NCBI RefSeq assembly: GCF_014205295.1
Contig: NZ_JACHNF010000001.1
Location: 2,976,001-3,040,000, forward strand
DNA: 64,000 nt
DNA from: Kribbella solani
Lineage (GTDB): Bacteria > Actinomycetota > Actinomycetes > Propionibacteriales > Kribbellaceae
Direction of reading: 5' to 3'
Below the pieces are notes generated by a model that was not told the DNA's origin, ran no database searches, and saw nothing but the letters and a program-made list of their open reading frames with translations. How positions within the stretch are numbered: the first letter of the stretch is position 1; every line of letters starts with the position of its first letter. Made by a program: the position numbers and the translations under genes. Positions 24,822 to 34,071 of the stretch are shown piece after piece.

Positions 24822-27623
24822 GTGAAGAGCAACCAGAGAGAACGGCAGGACACCGTGGCTTCCGGACACGAACCACCAGCCATCATCACCGAGGGGATGC
24901 CCACCCAGCTCCCCGACATCGACCCCGACGAGACGCGTGAATGGGTCGAATCGCTCGACGCCGTCCTGGACGAACGGGGCAAGGCGCGGGCGCGCTACCT
25001 GATGCTCAAGCTGATCGAGCGAGCCCGGGAGCGACAGGTCGGTGTGCCCGCGCTGCGGAGCACCGACTACATCAACTCGATCCCACCGGAGCGCGAGCCC
25101 TGGTTCCCCGGCGACGAGCACATCGAGCGCCGGATCCGGGCCTTCATCCGCTGGAACGCCGCGGTGATGGTGAGCAAGGCCAACCGCAAGGGCCTGGAGG
25201 TCGGCGGTCACATCGCCACCTACCAGTCGGCCGCCAGCCTGTACGAGGTCGGGTTCAACCACTTCTTCCGGGGCAAGGACCACCCGGGCGGCGGTGACCA
25301 GATCTTCATCCAGGGGCACGCCTCGCCCGGGATGTACGCGCGTGCCTTCCTCGAGGGCCGGCTGAGCACGGACCAGCTGGACGGCTTCCGCCAGGAGGTC
25401 TCCCGCGGCCCGCACCAGGGCCTGTCGTCGTACCCGCACCCGCGGCTGATGCCGGACTTCTGGGAGTTCCCGACCGTCTCGATGGGGCTGGCCGCGCTGA
25501 ACTCGATCTACCAGGCGCGCTTCAACCGGTACCTGCACAACCGCGGTATCAAGGACACCAGCCAGCAGCACGTCTGGGCGTTCCTCGGTGACGGCGAGAT
25601 GGGTGAGCCGGAGTCGCTCGGCGCGATCGGCCTGGCCGCGCGCGAGGAGCTGGACAACCTCACCTTCGTGATCAACTGCAACCTCCAGCAGCTGGACGGC
25701 CCGGTCCGTGGCAACGGCAAGGTGATCCAGGAGCTGGAGGCGTTCTTCCGCGGCGCGGGCTGGAACGTGGTCAAGGTGATCTGGGGCCGGGAGTGGGACA
25801 ACCTGCTCGCCCAGGACCACGACGGCGCGCTGGTGAACAAGATGAACACCACGCCGGACGGTCAGTTCCAGACCTACTCGGTCGAGTCCGGTGAGTACAT
25901 CCGGAACAACTTCTTCGGCGGCGACCAGCGGCTGCAGCAGATGGTCAGCAACCTGTCCGACGAGGACCTGCGCCGGCTGCCGCGCGGTGGGCACGACTAC
26001 CGCAAGGTGTACGCGGCGTTCAAGAGCGCGACCGAACACGTCGGGCAGCCGACCGTGATCCTGGCCCAGACGATCAAGGGCTGGACGATCGAGGCACTGG
26101 AGGGCCGGAACGCGACCCACCAGATGAAGAAGCTGACCTCGGACGACCTGAAGGCGTTCCGGGACCGGCTGTACCTGCCGATCGAGGACAAGGACCTCGA
26201 GGACGCGTACAACCCGCCGTACTTCCACCCCGGCACCGATTCGCCGGAGTACCAGTACATGATGGAGCGGCGCAAACAGCTCGGAGGTTCGCTGCCGCAG
26301 CGCCGGGTCACGCCGAAGACGCTGAAGCTGCCGGGCGACGACGTGTACGCGCCGCTGTCCAAGGGCAGCCATGCGCCGATCGCCAGCACGATGGCCCTGG
26401 TCCGGCTGTTCCGGGACCTGATGAAGGACCCGGAGATCGGGCACCGGATCGTCCCGATCGCCCCGGACGAGTACCGCACCTTCGGGATGGACTCGATGTT
26501 CCCGACGGCGAAGATCTACTCGCCGCACGGGCAGAACTACGAGGCCGTCGACCGCAACCTGCTGCTGTCGTGGAAGGAATCCACGGCCGGCCAGCTGCTG
26601 CACGAGGGCATCTCCGAGGCCGGCGCGATGGGTTCGGTGCTGGCGGCGAGCACGGCGTACGCCACCCACGGCGAGCCGATGATCCCGTTCTACATCTTCT
26701 ACTCGATGTTCGGCTTCCAGCGGACCGGGGACTGGATGTGGGCGCTCGGCGACCAGCTCGGCCGGGGCTTCCTGGTCGGCGCGACGGCCGGCCGGACCAC
26801 GCTGACCGGTGAGGGCCTGCAGCACGCGGACGGTCACTCGCCGCTGCTTGCCTCGACCAACCCGTCCGCGGTGCACTACGACCCCGCGTTCGCGTACGAG
26901 ATCCCGTACATCGTCAAGGACGGCCTGCGCCGGATGTACGGCTACGGACTGGACCAGGAGAAGCCGTTCGGTGAGGACGTCTTCTACTACCTGACCGTGT
27001 ACAACGAGCCGGTCGCGCAGCCGGCCGAGCCGGAGAACCTCGACGTCGCGGCCCTGCTGAAGGGCATGTACCGCTTCGAAGAGGGTCAGGTCGCCGACGG
27101 CGAGGACGCGCCGCGGGTGCAGCTGCTCGGTTCCGGTGTCGCGCTGCCGTGGGTGCGGAAGGCCCAGCAGATCCTCGCCGAGGAGTACTCGGTGGCGGCC
27201 GACATCTGGTCGGTGACCTCGTGGAACGAGCTGCGCCGGGATGCCATCGCGGCCGAGCAGCACAACCTGCTGCACCCGGACGAGCCGGAGCAGATCCCGT
27301 TCGTGACGGAGCAGCTGAAGGACACCAAGGGCCCGGTCGTCGCGGTCAGCGACTTCATGCGCGCGGTGCAGGACCAGATCTCCCGCTGGGTGCCGAACGA
27401 CTACACCTCGCTCGGGACCGACGGCTGGGGTCTGGCCGACACCCGGGCTGCGGCCCGGCGGCACTTCCAGGTCGACGCCGAGTCGATCGTGGTCGCGACG
27501 CTGGAGATCCTGGCCAAGCGTGGCGACGTGAAGCCGGAGGTCGCCGCCGAGGCGGCCCGCAAGTACCGGATCGACGACCCGACCGCGGTCGCCGGCGTGA
27601 AGCAGGAGGGCGCCGGGGCCTGA
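24822..27623 (+). CDS. aceE: Pyruvate dehydrogenase E1 component, homodimeric
   Basis: A 933-residue thiamine-diphosphate enzyme that decarboxylates pyruvate and acetylates the lipoyl domain of E2, feeding acetyl-CoA to the TCA cycle and to fatty acid synthesis. The early segment [17 protein letters not shown] and the [22 protein letters not shown] motif are diagnostic. The cofactor motif is [10 protein letters not shown] followed by [17 protein letters not shown]. Length matches the family. GTG at 24822 has AGGA five bases upstream; another GTG at 24855 also has a ribosome site. A strong terminator follows. E2 and E3 genes are not in this window, which is normal in actinobacteria. Confidence 0.95.
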   Translation: MKSNQRERQDTVASGHEPPAIITEGMPTQLPDIDPDETREWVESLDAVLDERGKARARYLMLKLIERARERQVGVPALRSTDYINSIPPEREPWFPGDEHIERRIRAFIRWNAAVMVSKANRKGLEVGGHIATYQSAASLYEVGFNHFFRGKDHPGGGDQIFIQGHASPGMYARAFLEGRLSTDQLDGFRQEVSRGPHQGLSSYPHPRLMPDFWEFPTVSMGLAALNSIYQARFNRYLHNRGIKDTSQQHVWAFLGDGEMGEPESLGAIGLAAREELDNLTFVINCNLQQLDGPVRGNGKVIQELEAFFRGAGWNVVKVIWGREWDNLLAQDHDGALVNKMNTTPDGQFQTYSVESGEYIRNNFFGGDQRLQQMVSNLSDEDLRRLPRGGHDYRKVYAAFKSATEHVGQPTVILAQTIKGWTIEALEGRNATHQMKKLTSDDLKAFRDRLYLPIEDKDLEDAYNPPYFHPGTDSPEYQYMMERRKQLGGSLPQRRVTPKTLKLPGDDVYAPLSKGSHAPIASTMALVRLFRDLMKDPEIGHRIVPIAPDEYRTFGMDSMFPTAKIYSPHGQNYEAVDRNLLLSWKESTAGQLLHEGISEAGAMGSVLAASTAYATHGEPMIPFYIFYSMFGFQRTGDWMWALGDQLGRGFLVGATAGRTTLTGEGLQHADGHSPLLASTNPSAVHYDPAFAYEIPYIVKDGLRRMYGYGLDQEKPFGEDVFYYLTVYNEPVAQPAEPENLDVAALLKGMYRFEEGQVADGEDAPRVQLLGSGVALPWVRKAQQILAEEYSVAADIWSVTSWNELRRDAIAAEQHNLLHPDEPEQIPFVTEQLKDTKGPVVAVSDFMRAVQDQISRWVPNDYTSLGTDGWGLADTRAAARRHFQVDAESIVVATLEILAKRGDVKPEVAAEAARKYRIDDPTAVAGVKQEGAGA

Positions 27624-27638
27624 CCCTCGCACGCCTCC

Positions 27639-27679
27639 GGAAGGGGCCGCTCACCATTGTGGTGAGCGGCCCCTTCCGC
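27639..27679 (+). terminator. Strong intrinsic-type terminator after aceE
   Basis: A perfect 19-bp stem (27639-27657 with 27661-27679, including GGAAGGGGCCGCTCACC) closes on a TTG loop, 16 bases past the aceE stop. No T-tract follows. Confidence 0.85.
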
Positions 27680-27736
27680 GTTCTCGACCCGGTCACCCAT
27701 TGCGGCAGCTCCGGACACCTCATAAGCTTCGGATAG

Positions 27737-27759
27737 CAGAAACTAATTCCGGTATTCTG
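27737..27759. promoter_or_regulatory. Operator candidate upstream of the catabolic operon
   Basis: CAGAA (27737) and TTCTG (27755) form an inverted repeat with a 13-base spacer, 14 bases before the first operon start. The spacer region contains GAAACTAATTCCG (27739-27751), which recurs with two changes at 36765-36777 upstream of the 35334 gene. The IclR protein encoded in the locus is the likely binder (inference). Confidence 0.45.
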
Positions 27760-27772
27760 AAGGAGCGGCAAA

Positions 27773-28732
27773 ATGCGGGTGGCGCTCGCGGGGCTCGGGG
27801 ACATAGGTCTCGGTGCACATCTGCCCGCCCTGCGCCGGCATCCGTCCGTGCGGCTGGTCCGGCTGGTCGACCCCGACGCGGGGCGGCGCGAAGCCGCCGC
27901 CGCGCAGGGGATTCCGGTCGGCGCGGACGTCGATCCGGGCGAGGTGGACGGGGTGGTGCTGGCGACGCCGCCGTGGGTGACGCCGGAGCTGGTGGTGCGG
28001 TACGCGCGCGCCGGGCTGTTCGTACTCGCGGAGAAGCCGGTCGCGACGTCGGTCGAAGCGGCCGGGGTGTACGGGCAGTTGTCCGCCGAGGAGCGCGGCC
28101 GGGTCCAGGTCGGGCTCACGTACCGGCATGATCCGGCTTTGCAGCAGCTCGCGACCTGGATCTCGGACGGCACGCTGGGTACGCCGGTGCTCGTCCGCGC
28201 GCATATCTACGACGAACCGTACGACCCGGCCGACGTCGAGCACGCCGATCGGATCATCGCGACGCTCGCGCACGGTACGCCGGTCGTCCACGAAGGTGCG
28301 CATCTGTTCGACTGGCTGAGCCATCTGCTGGGCGGGCAGCCGGAGAGCGTCGACGATGCGTGGTCGCGGATGACGCGGCCCGGGCTGCCGGCGGCCAATC
28401 TGACCGGGGCGCGGCTCAGTTACCCGGGCGGGCATCAGGCGCTGGTCGAGTTCGGCTGGTTGACCAGCGCGCTGCCGCGGTGTGAGCTGACGTTTCTCGG
28501 TGATCGTGGGTTGGCGACGCTGGACGGGTTCACGTTCGAGCTCCGGCTGCGTACGGCTGCCGAGGACCGTGAGATTCGCTTCCCGGGGGATCGGATGACT
28601 CGATGTTTCGACCTGCAGGTGCAACGCTTTGTCGACCTGTACGACGGTGCGTGCAAGGCCGGCGTGCCTTCGCTCGATGATGGGATCGCGGCGCTGCGTA
28701 CCGCCCAACTCGTTGCCGGGAGGGCCTTGTGA
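27773..28732 (+). CDS. Gfo/Idh/MocA-family oxidoreductase
   Basis: A 319-residue NAD(P)-dependent oxidoreductase. The Rossmann loop GLGDIG is at 7-12, EKP at 87-89, and the likely catalytic segment HEGAHLFDWL at 173-182. Family members oxidise hydroxyl groups of sugars, inositols and similar polyols. The ATG start has GGAG upstream. It is the first gene of a seven-gene operon; its stop overlaps the next start (GTGA at 28729). With the hydrolases and lyase downstream it probably acts on a polyhydroxylated intermediate, but the substrate cannot be told. Confidence 0.88.
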   Translation: MRVALAGLGDIGLGAHLPALRRHPSVRLVRLVDPDAGRREAAAAQGIPVGADVDPGEVDGVVLATPPWVTPELVVRYARAGLFVLAEKPVATSVEAAGVYGQLSAEERGRVQVGLTYRHDPALQQLATWISDGTLGTPVLVRAHIYDEPYDPADVEHADRIIATLAHGTPVVHEGAHLFDWLSHLLGGQPESVDDAWSRMTRPGLPAANLTGARLSYPGGHQALVEFGWLTSALPRCELTFLGDRGLATLDGFTFELRLRTAAEDREIRFPGDRMTRCFDLQVQRFVDLYDGACKAGVPSLDDGIAALRTAQLVAGRAL

Positions 28733-29463
28733 CCTTGGTGAGATGGCAGCACGGTAATCGTTCGGAGCTGGGCGAGCTGTTGCCTGAGGCAATTGTTGTG
28801 CTGCCGTTGGGGGCGACCGAGCAGCACGGTCCGCATTTGGCGACCGGTACGGACTGGATTCTGGCCGAGGCGGTTTCGCTGCGGGCTGCCTCGTTGGTAC
28901 ACGAGCGGGCGGCGCGGCCGCTGGTGGTGGCGCCGGTGCTGCCGTTCGGTGCTTCGGATCATCATTTGCCGTTCGGGGGGACGCTTTCGCTGTCTCCGGA
29001 GACCCTGCTGGCAGTGCTGCTCGATGTGGCTCGGTCCCTGCAAGCTGATGGCGCTCGGCGATTGCTGCTCGTCAATGGGCACGGCGGAAACACAGGCGTC
29101 TGTCACGCGGCAGCCGCTACCGCGTCAGCCCGCTACAACCTGAACGCCGCCCACGTCGATTACTGGAGTCTGCGTTCTGCTGGATCTTCCGATGTCCCCG
29201 TTCCTGGGCATGCGGGGCAGTTCGAGACTGCGTTGATGCTGGGGCTGGATGCCGGGTTTGTTGCTGAGCGCAAGGAACGGCCGGATCCGCCAGTGGGAGC
29301 GGCGGTTGATGACGTGGCGCTGCATACGGCGGAGAGCTGGCAGCGAATCGACGGGTACACGGACCGGCCCGAGCTGGCCGACCCGGCGATCGGGCGGAAA
29401 TGGTTCGACCAGCTGGCGGCCGCACTCGGCGACCGCCTTCTCGAGCTCGCGGAGGTTTTGTGA
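28729..29463 (+). CDS. Creatininase-family amidohydrolase
   Basis: A 244-residue member of the creatininase/MftE superfamily. The metal-binding motif PLGATEQHGPHLATGTDW carries E31, H33 and D42; PFGASDHHLPFGGTLSLS and LLLVNGHGGNTG complete the site. Relatives open cyclic amides (creatinine), hydrolyse formamides in riboflavin or F420 biosynthesis, or trim mycofactocin. Here it sits inside a catabolic operon, which favours opening of a lactam or cleavage of an amide. The start is GTG, coupled to the preceding gene. Confidence 0.88.
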   Translation: MTLVRWQHGNRSELGELLPEAIVVLPLGATEQHGPHLATGTDWILAEAVSLRAASLVHERAARPLVVAPVLPFGASDHHLPFGGTLSLSPETLLAVLLDVARSLQADGARRLLLVNGHGGNTGVCHAAAATASARYNLNAAHVDYWSLRSAGSSDVPVPGHAGQFETALMLGLDAGFVAERKERPDPPVGAAVDDVALHTAESWQRIDGYTDRPELADPAIGRKWFDQLAAALGDRLLELAEVL

Positions 29464-30218
29464 TCGACTTCCATACCCACACCCCGGCGTGGGAGACCGC
29501 AACCTGGCTGGGCGGTACGCCGTTCGGCGCGGACGAGTTCGTCGGGTTCATGGACTCGGCCGGGATCGAGCGCGCGGTCGTGCTCAGTCACGACGGGCTG
29601 TTCGACCCGACCCCGGAATCGAACGACCGGCTGTCCGAGTTCGTTCGCGCGTACCCGGACCGGATGATCGGCTTCGGCACCGTTGCCGTCCGCCGCAAGA
29701 CGGCCGTCGCCGAAGCCGAGCGGATGGTCGGCGAGCTCGGGTTGCGCGGCCTGAAACTGCACCCGTGGTTGCAGGGCTTCAGCATGCACGAGCGGTCGCT
29801 GGACCCGATCTGCGAGGTGATCACCTCGGTCGGCGGCGTCCTGCTCAGCCACGACGGCACACCGCCGTACTCAACTGCCGGGCAGATCGCCGCGCTGGCC
29901 CGCCGGCACCCGAAACTGCGCGTCGTACTCGGTCATGGCGGACTGCACGACCTGTGGCGTGAGGCACTGGTGATGACGCAGGAGACGGAGAACCTGTACC
30001 TGTGCATCTGCGGTACGCCGCCGTACGCCGCCCGCCACATCTTGCAGGAAGCTCCGCCGCACAAGGTGATCTTCGGGACCGACGCCGGGCTGTCCGACAA
30101 GGCCAGCCAGGACTACGCGGTCGCGCGGGTCAAGGAGATCGACGGCTGGGGGATCACCGACGCGCAGCGGCACGCGATGCTTGTCGACAATCCACAACGC
30201 CTGCTGGAGCCCGCGTGA
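29460..30218 (+). CDS. Amidohydrolase-family protein (TIM barrel)
   Basis: A 252-residue amidohydrolase-2 type enzyme beginning (V/M)IDFHTHTPAW. All expected metal and catalytic positions are present: HTH at 4-6, KLHPW after strand four, SHDG, LGHGG, and GTDAG with the late Asp. Such proteins hydrolyse lactones or amides, or decarboxylate. GTG at 29460 overlaps the upstream stop, and the downstream start overlaps in turn. It is one of three paralogues in this operon and, by ligands, one of the two that look active. Confidence 0.85.
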   Translation: MIDFHTHTPAWETATWLGGTPFGADEFVGFMDSAGIERAVVLSHDGLFDPTPESNDRLSEFVRAYPDRMIGFGTVAVRRKTAVAEAERMVGELGLRGLKLHPWLQGFSMHERSLDPICEVITSVGGVLLSHDGTPPYSTAGQIAALARRHPKLRVVLGHGGLHDLWREALVMTQETENLYLCICGTPPYAARHILQEAPPHKVIFGTDAGLSDKASQDYAVARVKEIDGWGITDAQRHAMLVDNPQRLLEPA

Positions 30219-31315
30219 CGGCCACCATCGCGGCGATCCAGACCGCGCGGGTCAGCCTGCGCGCCGCCCCGGAACTGCTGGTCCGTGGTGCCCGTGGTCC
30301 GCACGACCGGTCCGACTTCCTGCTCGTCCGCGTCGTCACCAGCGACGGCGTCGAAGGGTACGGCGAGGTCAGCGCGACCCCGATCTGGTCCGGCGAGGAC
30401 GGTACGTCCGCCGAGCACTTCATCCGGACAGTGCTCGCGCCCGCGCTGATCGGCGCGCCGCTCACCCCGGTCGGTGCGGCGGATGACCTGATGGACAAGG
30501 TGCTGCAGGGTAATCCGTTCACGAAGGCGGGCGTCTCGATCGCCTTGTGGGACGCGTTCGCCCGCACCCTGGACGTTCCGCTCGCGGTGGCACTCGGCGG
30601 GCCGTACCGCCGGGAGATCCCGATCAAGCTCTCGCTCTCCGGCGACCCGGATGAGCTCGAACGCGCGTACAACGCCGCCACCGCCGCCGGGTTCGGCGCG
30701 TTCAAGGTGAAGGTCGGGCTGGGTCTCGAAGGCGACCTCCAGCGCGTCCGCCGAGCACGCGAACTGGCCGGTGACGCCTTCCTCGGCACCGACGCGAACG
30801 GTGGCTGGTCCCGAGCCGACGCCCTGCGCGCGGTTCCCGAACTGAAGGCGCTCGGTGTCGCCTTCCTGGAGCAACCGCTCGAACCACGTGACGTACGAGG
30901 CGCGTACGAGGTACGCCAGCAGGGACTGCCCGTGATCGCGGACGAATCGGTGTTCGACGTCCACGATCTCCTGACCGTGATCGAAGCACGCGCGGCCGAC
31001 ATGGTCAGCCTGTACGTCGGGAAGAGCGCCGGACCCGGACGTGCGGTCCGGATGGGACAACTCGCCGCGGCGCACGGCGTCGACGTCCTGATCGGATCGA
31101 ACGGCGAGCTGGGCCTCGGCGCCGCCGCCCAGTTGCACGTGGCGGCCGCACTGCCGGCGTTGTCGGCGTACCCGAGCGACATCATCGGCGCGCACTACTA
31201 CACCGAGGACGTGCTGGCGAAACCGCTCGACAGTGACGGGCGGCGGGTCCGGCTGACCGACGAGCCCGGCCTGGGCGTGACCTTGCGAGACGACTTGTTG
31301 CGGGAGTTCCGATGA
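30215..31315 (+). CDS. Mandelate racemase / muconate lactonizing family enzyme
   Basis: A 366-residue enolase-superfamily enzyme. The acid/base residues are K164 and K166 (AFKVKVG), metal ligands D193 (GTDANGGW), E219 (LEQPL) and D243/E244 (IADES), and the opposing base K270 (SLYVGKSAG). This is the muconate-lactonizing/dipeptide-epimerase/OSBS pattern, not the mandelate racemase His-Asp dyad. Possible reactions are cycloisomerisation, racemisation or dehydration of an acid. GTG start, coupled by a 4-base overlap on both sides. Confidence 0.87.
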   Translation: MTATIAAIQTARVSLRAAPELLVRGARGPHDRSDFLLVRVVTSDGVEGYGEVSATPIWSGEDGTSAEHFIRTVLAPALIGAPLTPVGAADDLMDKVLQGNPFTKAGVSIALWDAFARTLDVPLAVALGGPYRREIPIKLSLSGDPDELERAYNAATAAGFGAFKVKVGLGLEGDLQRVRRARELAGDAFLGTDANGGWSRADALRAVPELKALGVAFLEQPLEPRDVRGAYEVRQQGLPVIADESVFDVHDLLTVIEARAADMVSLYVGKSAGPGRAVRMGQLAAAHGVDVLIGSNGELGLGAAAQLHVAAALPALSAYPSDIIGAHYYTEDVLAKPLDSDGRRVRLTDEPGLGVTLRDDLLREFR

Positions 31316-32187
31316 TTGTCGACGTTCATGCGCACACCCCGACCCACCGGGACGCGGTTCCGGCGGCCGAGCGCCAGGTGTACGACAACTGGCGCAACGA
31401 CCGCCCGGTGGTCACCACCAACTCGTGGGCCGACTACGACACCGCGATGGAAGCCGCCGACGTGACGATTGTCTTCAATATTTTTGTCGACAATCCACTT
31501 GAGCTGACCGGACTCCCCTACCTGCCGGAGCGCACCAACGACGCCACCGCGGAGTTCGTCCAGGACAACCCGGCGAAGCGGATCGGCTTCATGTCGGTGA
31601 ACCCGACCCTGCCCGGCGCGCTGGAAGAAGCGGACCGCTGCCGCGAGCTCGGCCTGGTCGGCATCAAGCTCGGCCCGAACTACCAGAACTTCGATCCGCT
31701 CAGCGAGCCGGCCTTCGCCTTCTACGACTACTGCCAGCGGCACGGCCTGCCGATCCTGTTCCACTCCGGCGCGTCCCCGATGCGGCACGCGCCCCTTCAG
31801 TACACCTATCCCCTGGTCACCGACGAGATCGCCCTGCGGTACCCGGAGCTCCGGATCGTGATGGCGCACATGGGCCACCCGTGGAGCCGGGAAACCGTGG
31901 TGACGATCCGCAAGCACCCCCACGTGTACGCGGACGTGTCGTCGATCTACCTGCGCCCGTGGGTGCTCTACCAGTCCCTGATCAACGCGGTCGAGTGGGG
32001 CGCGACCGGCAAGCTGCTGCTCGGGTCGGACTTCCCGATCGCCACCACCGGCGAGGCGATCGCCGGTTTGTACACCGTCAACGACATGCTCGAAGGCACC
32101 AAGCTGCCGCGCGTACCGGACGAGGTCATCGACGGCATCGTGCACGCGGACGCTCTGGGCGCGCTCGGGCTGGAGGTGCCCGCATGA
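31312..32187 (+). CDS. Amidohydrolase-family protein (second paralogue)
   Basis: A 291-residue amidohydrolase-2 protein starting MIVDVHAHTP. Metal ligands HAH (6-8), LFHSG, MAHMGHPW and GSDFP are all in place, so it should bind a metal and be active as a hydrolase or decarboxylase. An insertion near the N-terminus (NWRNDRPVVTTNSWADYD) may shape its substrate pocket. Coupled by 4-base overlaps to both neighbours. Confidence 0.86.
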   Translation: MIVDVHAHTPTHRDAVPAAERQVYDNWRNDRPVVTTNSWADYDTAMEAADVTIVFNIFVDNPLELTGLPYLPERTNDATAEFVQDNPAKRIGFMSVNPTLPGALEEADRCRELGLVGIKLGPNYQNFDPLSEPAFAFYDYCQRHGLPILFHSGASPMRHAPLQYTYPLVTDEIALRYPELRIVMAHMGHPWSRETVVTIRKHPHVYADVSSIYLRPWVLYQSLINAVEWGATGKLLLGSDFPIATTGEAIAGLYTVNDMLEGTKLPRVPDEVIDGIVHADALGALGLEVPA

Positions 32188-32921
32188 TCATCGACGCCCA
32201 TGTCCGGATCGGCGACGGCCGCGAGGTCAGCCTGAAGCCGGCCGAGCTGCTCGCCACGATGGATGCCCTCGGCATCGATCAGGCGCTGATCGCGCCGTCC
32301 GAACGCTGCATCGCCTACGACAACCGCGAGGGCAACGAGGACACCACCAACGCCGCCGCGGATTCCGGCGGCCGCCTGTTCGCGTACGCGGTCGCCAACC
32401 CGTGGCGCGGCCGGGCCGCCCTGGACGAACTGGACCGGGCCCGCGACGCCGGCGCGGTCGCGCTCGCGGTCGACTCGGTGCTGCAGGGCTTCGACCTGCT
32501 CGACGGCCTGCTGGACCCGCTGCTCGACTTCGCCGCGACGGCCGGCTGGTTCGTCTACGTCCGCACCGGTACGCCCGCCAACGCCGTACCGCTGCCGCTC
32601 GCCAGCCTGGCCCGCCGCCGGCCCGAGCTTCCGGTGCTGATGGGCAAGAGCGGCGCCACCGACTTCTGGATCGACGCGGTGCCGGCGCTGCTGCACGCGC
32701 CCAACCTGTACGGCGACACGTCGTACGCGCCCTGGGACACCGTGCTCAGCGGATTCCTCGCCGAGCCCGGGATCGGGGCCGATCGGCTGGTGTTCTCGAC
32801 CGATTCGCCGTACACGGTGCCACTCGCCGAGGTGGACCGGATCCGGGACTGGCCGGTCGATCCGGAGCAGAAGGCCGCGGTGTTCGGCGGCAACCTCGCC
32901 CGGTTACTGGGGCGATCGTGA
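32184..32921 (+). CDS. Amidohydrolase-like protein lacking metal ligands
   Basis: A 245-residue paralogue of the two preceding amidohydrolases, starting MIIDAHVRIGDG. The first motif is HVR instead of HxH; the strand-five His is missing (FVYVRTGTP) and so is the strand-six His (VLMGKSGATD). Only the terminal Asp (FSTDSPY) remains. It is unlikely to hold the usual metal, so it may be a subunit, a binding protein, or an enzyme with changed chemistry. Its frame is intact and coupled upstream; selection seems to keep it. Confidence 0.8.
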   Translation: MIIDAHVRIGDGREVSLKPAELLATMDALGIDQALIAPSERCIAYDNREGNEDTTNAAADSGGRLFAYAVANPWRGRAALDELDRARDAGAVALAVDSVLQGFDLLDGLLDPLLDFAATAGWFVYVRTGTPANAVPLPLASLARRRPELPVLMGKSGATDFWIDAVPALLHAPNLYGDTSYAPWDTVLSGFLAEPGIGADRLVFSTDSPYTVPLAEVDRIRDWPVDPEQKAAVFGGNLARLLGRS

Positions 32922-32941
32922 CCACACAACGGGAGGCAGAA

Positions 32942-33901
32942 ATGGTCACCACCACCGAGCTCGGGGCCGAACGGCCCACGGACGCGTCGCTGCTGGTACG
33001 CGGCGTGTCCCCGGTCCTGGAGGTTCCGTTCACCGCCGACGGCGACGTCGACTACCACGGCTTCGACCGGGTCGTGCGGTACGTGCTGGGCACGGGGGTG
33101 ACGAGTGCGATGTTCCCCGGCTTCGCGTCCGAGTTCCACAAGTTGTCCGAGGACGAGCGCCGCCGGCTGACCGAGATCCTGTTGTCGCACACCCGCGATC
33201 GCCCGGACGTCGCCGCCGTGGTCGCCGTCCAGGACCACGCGACCCAGCTGGCCGCCCGCCGGGCGCGCGAGTCGGTCGAGGCCGGCGCCGACCTGATCAA
33301 CCTGCTGCCGCCGCACTTCCTGTCCCCGTCCCGCGGCTCGCTGGAGCAGCACGTCCGCGCCGTACTGACCGCGATCGACCCGGTCCCGATGGTGCTGCAG
33401 TACGCGCCGACCGAGACCGGCACCAGCCTGGACGCCGATCTGCTCCGGCTGATCGCCACCGACCACCCGAACCTGCGCCTGGTCAAGGTCGAGTCGAGCC
33501 CGCCCGGCCCACTCATCGCCGAGCTCGCTCAAGGCACGCCGGCCCTCGCGGCAGTTGAGGGGTACGCGGGGGTGCAGCTCCCGGACGCGGTCCGCCGGGG
33601 CGCGGTCGGTACGCAACCAGGGTGTTCGCTGACCGAGGTGTACGTCGAGATCTGGCAGCGCCTCACCACCGGCGACGGCGAGGCGGGCGTCGACCTGCAC
33701 CGCCGCCTGCTCCCGTACATCTCGTACTGGATGCTCGACACCGAGCGGATCATCGCCGCCGAGAAGCTGATCTCGGTCCGCCGCGGCCTGTTCGCCAGCC
33801 CGTACTGCCGCGAACCCGCGCACCGCCTGGACGCCGAAGAGGTCCGCATGGTCGACCGCCTCCTCGCCGAGTTCGCCGACTTCCTCCCCCACCTGGGCTG
33901 A
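32942..33901 (+). CDS. DapA-family (dihydrodipicolinate synthase-like) lyase
   Basis: A 319-residue class I aldolase-fold protein. The Schiff-base lysine is K182 (RLVKVESSP) and the catalytic Tyr Y154 (MVLQYAPTETG). Relatives include KDG aldolase, N-acetylneuraminate lyase and KDG dehydratases, which split or dehydrate 2-keto acids. ATG at 32942 has GGGAGG five bases upstream; a GTG at 32918 overlapping the previous stop is possible. It ends the plus-strand operon and could be the carbon-cleaving step. A giant hairpin follows directly. Confidence 0.86.
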   Translation: MVTTTELGAERPTDASLLVRGVSPVLEVPFTADGDVDYHGFDRVVRYVLGTGVTSAMFPGFASEFHKLSEDERRRLTEILLSHTRDRPDVAAVVAVQDHATQLAARRARESVEAGADLINLLPPHFLSPSRGSLEQHVRAVLTAIDPVPMVLQYAPTETGTSLDADLLRLIATDHPNLRLVKVESSPPGPLIAELAQGTPALAAVEGYAGVQLPDAVRRGAVGTQPGCSLTEVYVEIWQRLTTGDGEAGVDLHRRLLPYISYWMLDTERIIAAEKLISVRRGLFASPYCREPAHRLDAEEVRMVDRLLAEFADFLPHLG

Positions 33902-33903
33902 AA

Positions 33904-33993
33904 CCATTTGAGTGGTTAACCTCAGCGGTTGCCCCTTCACCTCCCGCCTGCGATGGGTGAAGGGGCAACCTGCGTGGTTAACCACTCAAATGG
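33904..33993. terminator. 38-base-arm hairpin at the end of the catabolic operon
   Basis: Outer arms of 18 bp (33904-33921 with 33976-33993, CCATTTGAGTGGTTAACC) enclose a symmetric 5-by-5 internal loop, then inner arms of 15 bp (GGTTGCCCCTTCACC with its complement at 33956-33970) and a 14-base loop. It starts two bases after the DapA-like stop and lies between convergent genes. A bidirectional terminator is likely; a small mobile palindrome is an alternative. Confidence 0.75.
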
Positions 33994-33999
33994 CGTTCA

Positions 34000-34071
34000 G
34001 GGTGGGCGCCCGGGGTGGGCGGCCCCGGGTGGGCGCCCGGGGGCCGGCGTTCGGGGGGGTGGGGTCAGGGG
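34000..34071. other. G-run cluster at convergent 3' ends
   Basis: Directly after the large hairpin come at least eight runs of three or more G, including a repeated GGGTGGGCGCCCGGG and the series GGGGGGG, GGGG, GGGG spaced by one and three bases. This is strong G-quadruplex potential on the plus strand, next to the stop codon of the HisD-like gene on the other strand. Confidence 0.55.

Noticed and set aside
24642..27632. Minus-strand open frame of 996 codons opposite aceE
   Set aside because: aceE on the plus strand is unmistakable; the antisense frame has shadow composition and no motifs.
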